From Sphingobacteriales bacterium (GTDB lineage Bacteria; Bacteroidota; Bacteroidia; Chitinophagales; UBA2359), in the NCBI GenBank assembly GCA_016718845.1, contig JADKCK010000006.1, positions 190,001 through 223,967 on the forward strand: a stretch of DNA of 33,967 nucleotides, in the 5' to 3' direction. Position 1 is the stretch's first letter. Each line of letters opens with the position of its first letter. The notes under the pieces are model-generated. The model was not told the origin of the DNA. It searched no databases and was given only the letters and a program-made list of their open reading frames with translations. This document shows, in pieces, positions 11,281 to 17,856 of this stretch. Position numbers and translations under genes: made by a program.

Positions 11281-11288
11281 TATCTTTG
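11281..11288 (+). promoter_or_regulatory. -7 element for the FAH-family gene
   Basis: TATCTTTG, 35 bp before the ATG at 11324. A TTTG lies 12 bp upstream (11265-11268) rather than at the usual 19-21 bp. Confidence 0.65.
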
Positions 11289-11323
11289 CAGCCTAAAACA
11301 AGGCTATATTATACTTTAACCGC

Positions 11324-11935
11324 ATGAAAATATTTTGCATTGGGCGCAACTACGCCAAACATGCCAAAGAATTGGGCAACGACTTGCCAACCGAACCCAT
11401 TGTGTTTTGCAAACCACCAACGGCTTTGCTCAACGATGGCAAACCGTTTTATCACCCCAATTTTTCGGAGAACATACACCACGAAATTGAATTGGTGTTG
11501 CGTGTTTGCAAAAATGGTAAAGCCATAGACCCTAAATTTGCCCACAAATACTACAACCAAATTACGGTTGGGATAGATTTTACTGCCCGCGATTGGCAAA
11601 ATAAGCTGAAAGATAAAGGACAACCTTGGGAAATTGCCAAAGCTTTTGATGGCTCGGCACCAGTGGGTAGTTTTATACCCTTGTCCGAAATTGAAGATAT
11701 GTCGAACATTGAGTTTTCGATGACCAAAAACGAGCAAGTGGTGCAACATGGTTTTACCCGCGATTTAATCTTCTCGTTTGATGAACTGGTGAGCTATATA
11801 TCGCGGTTTTTTACCATTCAGCCCGGCGACCTTATCTTCACAGGCACACCCGAGGGCGTATCGCAAGTAAAAATTGGCGATAATTTGGAAGGTTTTATTG
11901 GCAATAGGAAACTTTTAAGCTGCAAAGTTTGTTAA
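11324..11935 (+). CDS. Fumarylacetoacetate hydrolase (FAH) family protein
   Basis: 203 residues, the short single-domain form of the FAH fold, as in FAHD1 and YcgM-type proteins. The metal-binding acidic residues are visible as HHEIELVLRV (Glu54, Glu56) and GIDFTARD (Asp85). WEIAKAFDGSAPVG (102-115) and the C-terminal GDLIFTGTPEGV are family signatures. Members act as acylpyruvases, oxaloacetate decarboxylases or ring-fission-product hydrolases; the substrate cannot be told from sequence. It has its own -7 box, and the Fe-S carrier gene follows 59 bp later on the same strand, possibly co-transcribed because no terminator separates them. Confidence 0.9.
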   Translation: MKIFCIGRNYAKHAKELGNDLPTEPIVFCKPPTALLNDGKPFYHPNFSENIHHEIELVLRVCKNGKAIDPKFAHKYYNQITVGIDFTARDWQNKLKDKGQPWEIAKAFDGSAPVGSFIPLSEIEDMSNIEFSMTKNEQVVQHGFTRDLIFSFDELVSYISRFFTIQPGDLIFTGTPEGVSQVKIGDNLEGFIGNRKLLSCKVC

Positions 11936-11994
11936 CCATAATAAAGGGCGCGTTTGCGTTTGATTATTCTAACCTAAAATAGTAAAAAAATATT

Positions 11995-12366
11995 ATGATG
12001 AATACTTTAGAAACACCAAGTACTAAATTTGCTACTATTGCACCCGTAAATGTTACACCAAGTGCTTTAAACGAGCTTCGACAGTTGTTGTACGACCACG
12101 AAGTATCGCCCGAAAATGGTATTCGGGTGGGTGTAAAAGGTGGCGGCTGCTCGGGCTTAAGCTATGTTTTGGGCTTTGATAAAAAACAAGACGAAGACGA
12201 AGAGTTTGACATCGACGGCGTCCGATTTTTTATGAACCCCGCACACGGCATGTACCTAATGGGTATGGAAATAGACTACATCAACGGTTTAAATAATCGT
12301 GGTTTTACGTTCCAAAACCCTAATGCTAGTTCAAGCTGCGGCTGTGGCAGCTCGTTTGCGGTGTAA
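11995..12366 (+). CDS. A-type iron-sulfur cluster carrier (HesB/IscA/ErpA family)
   Basis: 123 residues (122 if the second Met, 11998, is used). Carries and delivers Fe-S clusters during assembly in the cytoplasm. The three cluster-ligating cysteines are present: Cys52 in GGGCSGLSY and Cys115/Cys117 in SSSCGCGSSF near the C-terminus, the standard C-x(n)-C-x-C layout. Length and order fit the family. It is not next to suf or isc genes here. A strong terminator lies 22 bp after the stop, and the toxin-antitoxin island begins right at that terminator. Confidence 0.94.
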   Translation: MMNTLETPSTKFATIAPVNVTPSALNELRQLLYDHEVSPENGIRVGVKGGGCSGLSYVLGFDKKQDEDEEFDIDGVRFFMNPAHGMYLMGMEIDYINGLNNRGFTFQNPNASSSCGCGSSFAV

Positions 12367-12388
12367 AAATACCCGAAACACACCAAAC

Positions 12389-12422
12389 AAAAATCGAAAC
12401 CCATCAGGTTTCGATTTTTTTT
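12389..12422 (+). terminator. Terminator of the Fe-S carrier gene, left border of the toxin-antitoxin island
   Basis: A 13-bp stem (aaaaatcgaaacc 12389-12401; ggtttcgattttt 12407-12419), loop catca, then more T. Its right arm is also the first part of the 76-bp direct repeat, and both arms recur in the terminator at 13844-13878. Confidence 0.9.
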
Positions 12423-12481
12423 GGTAGATGGATATAAGATTTGGTAATTACACTAAAACAGTGTATCTTTGCTCTATAAAA
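12406..12481 (+). repeat. 76-bp direct repeat, copy 1 (promoter/operator of VapBC-like module)
   Basis: Identical base for base to 13145-13220, 739 bp downstream. It contains a terminator half-arm (ggtttcgatttttttt), a complete promoter and an inverted repeat ACACT-N5-AGTGT (12450-12464) that abuts the -7 box. Confidence 0.95.
12440..12471 (+). promoter_or_regulatory. Promoter and candidate operator of the VapBC-like module
   Basis: TTTG (12440-12443), 20-bp spacer, TATCTTTG (12464-12471). The inverted repeat ACACT/AGTGT (12450-12454, 12460-12464) lies in the spacer and touches the -7 box, where an antitoxin could repress. The operator role is inferred. Confidence 0.75.
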
Positions 12482-12502
12482 ACAGTGAAAAAACAAGCAA
12501 TT

Positions 12503-12745
12503 ATGAATACCTCAGAACTTCACAATAAAATAGCAGATAGTTATTTACACTTAATGCAAAATCTTAGTGTAGATGCAAAATTAGACCTTATCGCCAAACT
12601 TTCTTTGTCGCTTAAAACAACAAACACCAATAAACATTCGATTGAGTATTATTGTGGTAGTTGGCAAACCGAAGATACCGCCGAAGAAATTATTGACAAT
12701 ATGCGCCAATCACGAACTTTTAACCGAAAAATTGAAAATTTTTAG
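12503..12745 (+). CDS. Putative antitoxin of a VapBC-like pair
   Basis: 80 residues. No classical AbrB or Phd domain is evident. Helical N-terminal part (NLSVDAKLDLIAKLSLSLK, about 18-36) and a C-terminal tail SRTFNRKIENF, of a kind I recall before PIN-domain toxins in Bacteroidota; the tail is the likely toxin-neutralising segment. The start at 12503 is chosen over the in-frame ATG at 12428, because the earlier ATG lies inside the promoter repeat, upstream of the -7 box. The stop codon is 1 nt before the toxin ATG, indicating translational coupling. Assignment rests mainly on gene context. Confidence 0.8.
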   Translation: MNTSELHNKIADSYLHLMQNLSVDAKLDLIAKLSLSLKTTNTNKHSIEYYCGSWQTEDTAEEIIDNMRQSRTFNRKIENF

Positions 12746-12746
12746 C

Positions 12747-13139
12747 ATGTATTTACTAGATACGAACATTATTGTGTTTTTGTTCAAAAACAATGAAAAT
12801 GTAGCAAAAAAACTCACGAAAATTGGTTTGAACAATTGCTATATTTCGGAAATTACTATTGCTGAATTGAAATACGGTGCTGAAAAAAGTAACCGCCCTG
12901 TACATCATACTAAAATTGTAGAAGAATTTATAGGCGAAGTTAGTGTTATACCTATAATAGATGTACTTGATGTTTATGCAAAAGAAAAAGTGAGATTAGA
13001 AAAAATAGGCAATCGCATAGACGATTTTGACTTATTGATAGGTGCAAGCGCTATTGTTACAGGCTTAGTGTTAGTTACTAATAATGTTGCTCATTTACAA
13101 CGAATGGATAATATTATTATCGAAGACTGGACAAAATAA
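12747..13139 (+). CDS. PIN-domain toxin, VapC family
   Basis: 130 residues. PIN ribonuclease fold; VapC toxins cut tRNA or rRNA loops and stop translation. The acidic Mg-binding residues are in place: Asp5 (LLDTNIIV), Glu40 (ISEITIAELKYG) and Asp92/Asp95 (IDDFDLLIGASA), followed by the usual LVTNN (109-113) and a C-terminal IEDW. Complete length for the family. The start at 12747 is preferred over an earlier in-frame ATG (12642) that would overlap the antitoxin. The gene follows its antitoxin by 1 nt, and the second 76-bp repeat begins 6 nt after its stop. Confidence 0.92.
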   Translation: MYLLDTNIIVFLFKNNENVAKKLTKIGLNNCYISEITIAELKYGAEKSNRPVHHTKIVEEFIGEVSVIPIIDVLDVYAKEKVRLEKIGNRIDDFDLLIGASAIVTGLVLVTNNVAHLQRMDNIIIEDWTK

Positions 13140-13144
13140 ACAAT

Positions 13145-13220
13145 AGGTTTCGATTTTTTTTGGTAGATGGATATAAGATTTGGTAATTACACTAAAACAG
13201 TGTATCTTTGCTCTATAAAA
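13145..13220 (+). repeat. 76-bp direct repeat, copy 2 (promoter/operator of DUF433/DUF5615 module)
   Basis: Exact copy of 12406-12481. It includes the right arm of the terminator, but no matching left arm precedes it here, so the hairpin cannot form and transcription from the vapC end may read into the second module. Confidence 0.95.
13179..13210 (+). promoter_or_regulatory. Promoter and candidate operator of the DUF433/DUF5615 module
   Basis: TTTG (13179-13182), 20-bp spacer, TATCTTTG (13203-13210), with the same ACACT-N5-AGTGT inverted repeat (13189-13203). The ATG at 13232 follows the -7 box by 21 bp, so the leader is short. Confidence 0.75.
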
Positions 13221-13231
13221 CTACCTAAATT

Positions 13232-13465
13232 ATGCAAAATTTAACAGCAAGAATAACTATCAACCCAAATGTTTGTAAAGGCAAACCCAGTATTCGCAAT
13301 ATGCGCTTTACGGTAGTGCAATTATTAGAACTATTAGCAAGTGGTATGGATTTTAGTGAAATTTTGGAAGATTATCCATATCTAGAAAAAGAAGATATTG
13401 TAGCATGTTTACTATATGCATCTAAAATTGCAAATACCAAAAATGTAATAACTATACCCGCCTAA
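13232..13465 (+). CDS. DUF433 domain protein, putative antitoxin
   Basis: 77 residues, nearly all one DUF433 domain: a winged-helix-like fold with GKPSIRNMRFTVVQLLELLASGMDF-type wording split across residues 17-41, then ILEDYPYLEKEDIVACLLYA (44-63). DUF433 proteins typically precede a DUF5615 PIN-like toxin and are thought to bind DNA and neutralise it. The stop is 2 nt before the partner gene start. Expressed from the second 76-bp promoter copy. Confidence 0.9.
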   Translation: MQNLTARITINPNVCKGKPSIRNMRFTVVQLLELLASGMDFSEILEDYPYLEKEDIVACLLYASKIANTKNVITIPA

Positions 13466-13467
13466 AA

Positions 13468-13827
13468 ATGACGCTAAAATTTATTGTTGATACACAATTG
13501 CCGCCATTGTTAGCAAAATATCTACATCAAAAAGGCTATGATGCTGTACATACCACCCATTTTTTAGATGGACACTTGCTACAAGACGAACAAATAACAA
13601 TAATTGCTATTGCCGAAAGCCGTATAGTAGTTACAAAAGACAGCGATTTTTTAGACCACTATATGCTGCACGGCGTGCCACCTAATGTATTGTTGCTACA
13701 GTTTGGTAATGTGTCTAACAAAGAGTTATTAACTATGTTCGAAGCTAACTTTGCACAAATAACAACCGAGTTTGAAAATGGAGCAGAGGTAGTGCTTTTT
13801 AACAAACTGAAAATTGTAACCTATTAA
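13468..13827 (+). CDS. DUF5615 family PIN-like protein, putative toxin
   Basis: 119 residues. Small PIN-like (Mut7-C-related) nuclease fold: Asp8 in KFIVDTQLPPLLAKYL at the N-terminus, then IVVTKDSDFLDH (53-64) with Lys57, Asp58 and Asp60, and a later hydrophobic strand PNVLLLQFGN. Complete in length. Paired with DUF433 2 nt upstream, the usual order. RNase activity is an inference from the fold. A terminator follows 16 bp after the stop. Confidence 0.9.
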   Translation: MTLKFIVDTQLPPLLAKYLHQKGYDAVHTTHFLDGHLLQDEQITIIAIAESRIVVTKDSDFLDHYMLHGVPPNVLLLQFGNVSNKELLTMFEANFAQITTEFENGAEVVLFNKLKIVTY

Positions 13828-13843
13828 GCGTACTGGCAAAAAC

Positions 13844-13878
13844 AAAAATCGAAACCTAATGGGTTTCGATTTTTTTTT
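13844..13878 (+). terminator. Terminator of the DUF433/DUF5615 module, right border of the island
   Basis: Stem aaaaatcgaaacc / ggtttcgattttt (13844-13856, 13862-13874) with loop taatg and a longer T run. Both arms are the same as in the terminator at 12389-12422; only the loop differs. Confidence 0.92.
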
Positions 13879-13995
13879 GCAATAAACTTTGAAAATATCA
13901 CCAAAAAACAAAAAATTGGGTAAAATTGTTGGTGTTTTGATTAGGAATGAATAATTTTGTACTTAATTCCGACATGATTTAAAATAAACAATAAA

Positions 13996-14511
13996 ATGGA
14001 TAAAACGGACAATAACAAAAGCAAACTAACTTTACCTGCTGTTTCGTTAGGAGCAGAATATTTGGTTATGGGTTATCTAATGCGAAGGAATATTTTGACA
14101 TACAAAGCTCCACCTAATAATGCAGGTTATGATTTAATTTGTATTCATCCTAACCCAGAAAAACAAACAAAAGTTTTGCGAGTGCAAGTAAAAAGCCGCT
14201 ATCAAATTGACTGTGATAGGGGTTTTCCTGTAAAAGAAAAAACTTTTGGTAGCTTTGATTATCTTATTATAGTTTTTGAAAATATTGGGTACTATTACAA
14301 TAAAAATAAATGGAGTAATAATTCGGTTGAAACAATCCAACCCATTGAATTTTACACTTTACCTGCATCTTTAATTCAATCTAATCACTCGAAAAGTGAA
14401 AGTGGTTGGGAAAAGGTAATGACAAAAAAACTAGACCTTGTAAGTTATAAAAACGAATTGGGCTTTGAACAAATTGCAATGGATTTAGCAATTGAGTATC
14501 CCAATAAATAA
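13996..14511 (+). CDS. PD-(D/E)XK nuclease-like protein (PDDEXK_5-like), orphan
   Basis: 171 residues. The N-terminal half looks like the small PD-(D/E)XK fold of the PDDEXK_5 type: SLGAEYLVMGYLMRRNI (Glu21), a basic patch, then GYDLICIH (Asp46) and VLRVQVKSRY (Gln64-Val-Lys66), a D...QxK variant of the catalytic motif. The C-terminal half is unassigned. Such proteins include restriction-like or repair-like nucleases and uncharacterised singletons. No methyltransferase or helicase gene is adjacent. It directly follows the toxin-antitoxin island and converges with the efflux operon. A TAATTTTG -7-like box lies at 13952-13959. Catalytic function is inferred, not certain. Confidence 0.7.
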   Translation: MDKTDNNKSKLTLPAVSLGAEYLVMGYLMRRNILTYKAPPNNAGYDLICIHPNPEKQTKVLRVQVKSRYQIDCDRGFPVKEKTFGSFDYLIIVFENIGYYYNKNKWSNNSVETIQPIEFYTLPASLIQSNHSKSESGWEKVMTKKLDLVSYKNELGFEQIAMDLAIEYPNK

Positions 14512-14555
14512 TCAAAATAATTTTTTGTCAAATACTCAAACACAAAATTTTTCCT

Positions 14556-14609
14556 TAAAAAACGACCAAAGATATGTACCAACAAGTACAAATCTTTGGT
14601 CGTTTTTAT
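14556..14609. terminator. Bidirectional terminator between convergent genes
   Basis: A long hairpin: outer stem of 16 bp (aaaaacgaccaaagat 14558-14573; atctttggtcgttttt 14592-14607), an inner 5-bp stem (tgtac/gtaca) and an apical loop caacaa. A/T runs on both sides suit termination of the nuclease gene (+) and the efflux operon (-). Confidence 0.9.
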
Positions 14610-14616
14610 GTACCTT

Positions 14617-15738
14617 TTACGCACTCCTTTTCCTATAATTTACAATAGCCAAAGTATTAAACACTAGTGCAAAGGCTATCATCTTATAAAACTCGGGTAA
14701 TAAATCGCCAAAGTTGCTGCCTTTTATAAAAACCGCCCTGATAACTTTTATAAAATAAGCCGGCGGATTAAACGCTGCTATCCATTGCGCCCACACAGGC
14801 ATACTCTCGATGGGGGTATATAAGCCACCCATTAAAATAAAAATCATCATGAAGAAAAAAGAAAACAAGGTTGCCTGCTGTTGTGTGTCCGAAAAAGTAG
14901 AGATTAACAAACCTATACCCAACACCCCCAACAAATAAACTGCCGCAAAAGCATAAACCGTAAGGTAATGCCCCAATGGTATAATGCCAAAAACCAAATA
15001 TGCCACCACCATGCCCATAGTAATAGATACTAAACCCAATATCCAAAACGGAATAAGCTTGCCCAAAATAAACTCGTGTTTTTTTAGGGGTGTTACATTT
15101 AGTTGCTCAATGGTTCCGGCTTCTTTTTCGGCAACAATGTTTAGGGCTGCCATAAAACTGCCTACCATAGTTACCAAAATAGCCAAAATGCCCGGTACCA
15201 TAAACAAATGGTAATCGAAATGGGGGTTGTACCAACTTGCCGAAGTGATTTCTATTTGGGGTATCTCGTTAAATGCGGCTAGGGTTAGCCACTCGCTTCT
15301 TATTTCGCGGTTAAAATCGGCGATAATTTGGGCAGCATAACCACTACCTAAACCCGCACGCACGCCATTTACTGCATCGGCGGCAAGGTGTATGCTGGCG
15401 GTATTTTCGCGGATAAGGTTTTTCTCGAAATCGGCAGGAATGGTCATGATAATATCCGTTTCGCCCTTGCCCACCGTTTGTAAAGTATTTTGATACGACG
15501 AACCATATTCTACCAATTTAAAATAACCCGTAGCAGCCATTTTTTCAACCAAACGCCGCGAGTAATCGCTGTGGTCTAAATCTACCACACTAACCGATAT
15601 GTTTTTGATTTCGTAATCGGCAGCAAAAGGTATTAATATCAGTTGTATGATGGGCATTGCCAAAATCATGCGCAAAATGGTAGGGTTGCGAAAAATTTGA
15701 CGAAACTCTTTTTGTAGTAAAATGAGTAAATTGTTCAT
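14617..15738 (-). CDS. ABC-2 type efflux permease (YbhR-like)
   Basis: 373 residues, inner-membrane permease of the ABC-2 family: one N-terminal membrane helix (about 20-38), a large periplasmic domain (about 40-175), then five helices from about 178 to the end. The family motif (E-rich turn EKEAGTIEQLNVTPLKKHEFILGKL, spanning about 204-228) is clear. Last gene of the efflux operon, 92 bp after the other permease. The order matches E. coli ybhS-ybhR; the two permeases would form the channel energised by the two ATPases upstream. Substrate unknown; the E. coli system has been linked to drugs and cations. Confidence 0.9.
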   Translation of the reverse strand: MNNLLILLQKEFRQIFRNPTILRMILAMPIIQLILIPFAADYEIKNISVSVVDLDHSDYSRRLVEKMAATGYFKLVEYGSSYQNTLQTVGKGETDIIMTIPADFEKNLIRENTASIHLAADAVNGVRAGLGSGYAAQIIADFNREIRSEWLTLAAFNEIPQIEITSASWYNPHFDYHLFMVPGILAILVTMVGSFMAALNIVAEKEAGTIEQLNVTPLKKHEFILGKLIPFWILGLVSITMGMVVAYLVFGIIPLGHYLTVYAFAAVYLLGVLGIGLLISTFSDTQQQATLFSFFFMMIFILMGGLYTPIESMPVWAQWIAAFNPPAYFIKVIRAVFIKGSNFGDLLPEFYKMIAFALVFNTLAIVNYRKRSA

Positions 15739-15830
15739 TGGTTTATGTTTTTTGGGGGTTTGTTAATTCGGCTTCAGGCTATAGCACTAAAACATACTCT
15801 GATAGCCTGTAGCTAACAGCCGATTGCAGC

Positions 15831-16937
15831 CTACTCTAACCTAACTTTAAACTTTTTGATAGCCAATGCCATAAAAAATAAGGTCATGCCCGCCAAAATG
15901 GCGGTTTGTTTGTACACGTACGAAAAATCTAAACCCTTAACCATAATGCTTTTTACAATGCTGTAGTACCATTTTGTGGGTACAATATTGCTAATAATTT
16001 GCATGGGCAGGGGCATGTTTTCTATCGGAAACATAAACCCGCTAAATATTAACGAGGGCATTAGCAAACCCACCAACGAAATAAACATAGCCACCTGCTG
16101 CGAATTGACCACTGCCGAAATAAGCAAACCCAACGACAAGGTAGTGAGGATAAACAACAAACTTTCGGCAAGTAATAAGGCAAGATTACCACGCATTGGC
16201 ATATCCAAAACCGTATATGCCATTACCAAAATAATTAACACATCAACAAAACACAACACCATATAAGGTATAGCTTTGCTAATAACCACAAAAATAGGAC
16301 GCATGGGCGACACCAATAAAATCTCCATTGTGCCGTTTTCTTTCTCTTTTACAATAGACACAGAGGTCATCATGGCACCCAAAAGCATTAATATAAGCGT
16401 CATTACACCCGGCACAAAATTAAAGGTACTTAGCAATTGCGGATTGTATAACATGCGCGTTTCTACTTTTATGCTATACGGAAGTGCCTGATTATCAATT
16501 AGCTCGGCTTGGTAATCGCGGATAATAGCCGAGGCATAATTGATAACAATATTGGCAGTGTTAGGGTCCGATGCGTCGCCAATTAACCTAACTTGCCCTG
16601 CACGGCTATGTGCCAACCCGTCCGAAAAGTTTTGCGGAAAGATAACTACTAATCGGGCTTTTCCTTTTTCAAACACCTCTTCTATCTCTTTTTCGTTGTG
16701 CAGATACTGAACAACCGAAAAATATTGGCTGTGCTCAAAACGGTCGGTTAAAAGGTGACTTGCCTCGTCTTGGGCATTGTCTAGTATAGCAACCGTAGAG
16801 TTTTTAACCTCGTTGGATAAGGCAAAACCATACAACAATATCATCATAATAGGTAAACCTACCAAGATAATCATGCTGCGCTTGTCGCGCAATACGTGCC
16901 AAAACTCTTTTTTGATGAACGAAAAAAATACTTTCAT
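15831..16937 (-). CDS. ABC-2 type efflux permease (YbhS-like)
   Basis: 368 residues. Same architecture as its downstream neighbour: helix near 22-40, periplasmic domain, then five helices; ABC-2 signature KEKENGTMEILLVSPM. The phrase SDPNTANIV in the periplasmic domain closely resembles E. coli YbhS. The frame stays open 38 codons upstream through a tandem array (16945-17028), but the start at 16937 is chosen because MKVFFSFIKKEFWHVLRDKR is the normal family N-terminus and the upstream part is repeat-encoded. It follows the second ATPase by about 170 bp, the longest gap between the ABC genes. Confidence 0.9.
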   Translation of the reverse strand: MKVFFSFIKKEFWHVLRDKRSMIILVGLPIMMILLYGFALSNEVKNSTVAILDNAQDEASHLLTDRFEHSQYFSVVQYLHNEKEIEEVFEKGKARLVVIFPQNFSDGLAHSRAGQVRLIGDASDPNTANIVINYASAIIRDYQAELIDNQALPYSIKVETRMLYNPQLLSTFNFVPGVMTLILMLLGAMMTSVSIVKEKENGTMEILLVSPMRPIFVVISKAIPYMVLCFVDVLIILVMAYTVLDMPMRGNLALLLAESLLFILTTLSLGLLISAVVNSQQVAMFISLVGLLMPSLIFSGFMFPIENMPLPMQIISNIVPTKWYYSIVKSIMVKGLDFSYVYKQTAILAGMTLFFMALAIKKFKVRLE

Positions 16938-16944
16938 GCTTGGA

Positions 16945-17028
16945 AGGAGTGAAGTGGTGAAGGGAGTGAAGTGGTGAAGGGAGTGAAGGGAGTGAAGGAG
17001 TGAAGTGGTGAAGGAGTGAAGGGAGTGA
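16945..17028 (-). repeat. Octamer-type tandem array upstream of the YbhS-like gene
   Basis: Ten head-to-tail units of 8-9 bp, reading on the + strand aggagtga, agtggtga or agggagtga. On the coding (-) strand it is T/C/A-rich with almost no G, ending 7 bp before the ATG at 16937. A sister array with related 8-bp units lies at 22513-22616. Confidence 0.9.
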
Positions 17029-17109
17029 AATAACGATATTTTTACACCCACAATTTACAATTTACAACTTCCCAAGAGGGGAATTTATTTACCACTTACA
17101 ATTAAATCC

Positions 17110-17856
17110 CTATTCGCTCCGTTTTGCGCCGCGTGCCAATTGCAAAAACACGCCGTCCATGCTATTAGTGTTAAAAGTGTTTTTTAGCCCTGCGGGGGTA
17201 TCAAGGGCGGCAATGGCACCATCAACCATAATTGATACGCGGTTGCAATATTCGGCTTCGTCCATGTAGTGAGTGGTTACAAAAATGGTGATGCCACTGT
17301 CGGCGGTTTCGTAAATCATGTCCCAGAACTGTCGGCGGGTGATGGGGTCAACGCCGCCTGTGGGTTCGTCTAAAAAAACAATTTGTGGGCGATGAAGTAT
17401 AGCCGTCGAGAACGAAATTTTTTGTTTCCAGCCCAAGGGCAACGAGCCTACCAATTTGTTCGACTCGTTGTGCAAACCTAAACGGTCTATTAGTTCGGCG
17501 GTTTTTTCTTTTAGCTCGCGGCGCTCAATGCCATAAATCCCTCCAAAAAACTGAATGTTTTCTTTAACGGTTAGGTTTTCGTAGAGCGAAAATTTCTGGC
17601 TCATATAGCCAATTTGCTTTTTGATAAGCTCGCTTTCTGTATACACATCGTAGCCTGCCACCCTAGCCTTGCCCGATGTAGGCGACAATAAACCACATAA
17701 AATGCGCATAGCTGTTGTTTTACCTGCACCATTGGCACCCAAAAAGCCAAATATCTCGCCCGCCGACACCTTAAAAGTAATGGCATCAACGGCAGTAAAA
17801 TCTCCAAAACGGCGCGTTAACTCGTGCGTTTCTATTACAATGTTGTTATTTTGCAT
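17110..17856 (-). CDS. ABC transporter ATP-binding protein (C-terminal half of YbhF equivalent)
   Basis: 248 residues, one nucleotide-binding domain: Walker A GANGAGKTT (40-48), Q-loop near YMSQKFSLYENLT, Walker B IVFLDEP followed by TGGVDP, H-loop VTTHYMDEAE. The ABC signature is degenerate (LPLGWKQK instead of LSGG), as in the second domain of E. coli YbhF (LPLGFKQ). Its first 11 nt overlap the end of the other ATPase gene, so the two are translationally coupled and probably form a heterodimeric ATPase. Confidence 0.94.
   Translation of the reverse strand: MQNNNIVIETHELTRRFGDFTAVDAITFKVSAGEIFGFLGANGAGKTTAMRILCGLLSPTSGKARVAGYDVYTESELIKKQIGYMSQKFSLYENLTVKENIQFFGGIYGIERRELKEKTAELIDRLGLHNESNKLVGSLPLGWKQKISFSTAILHRPQIVFLDEPTGGVDPITRRQFWDMIYETADSGITIFVTTHYMDEAEYCNRVSIMVDGAIAALDTPAGLKNTFNTNSMDGVFLQLARGAKRSE

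Larger units (their letters stand above)
10834..11323. other. Divergent intergenic region rich in dispersed repeats
   Basis: 490 bp between asnS (-) and the FAH-family gene (+). It contains the asnS promoter, copy B of the 78-bp element (11000-11077), copy 1 of the 53-bp element (11139-11191), and the promoter of the + gene (11281-11288). Two overlapping - strand open frames of 90-96 codons span it, but they mainly translate the repeats and are not called as genes. Confidence 0.65.

Noticed and set aside
11324..11935. Naming the FAH-family gene as fumarylacetoacetase in tyrosine breakdown
   Set aside because: It is the short FAHD1/YcgM-like form of about 200 residues, not the 420-residue FAH enzyme, and no tyrosine-degradation genes are nearby.
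12428..12502. Upstream start for the VapB-like antitoxin
   Set aside because: The ATG at 12428 lies in the promoter repeat before the -7 box, so it would not be in the transcript.
15831..17051. Longer N-terminus for the YbhS-like permease through the tandem array
   Set aside because: The extra 38 residues are Leu/His/Ser/Thr repeats encoded by the array, and the normal family start is at 16937.
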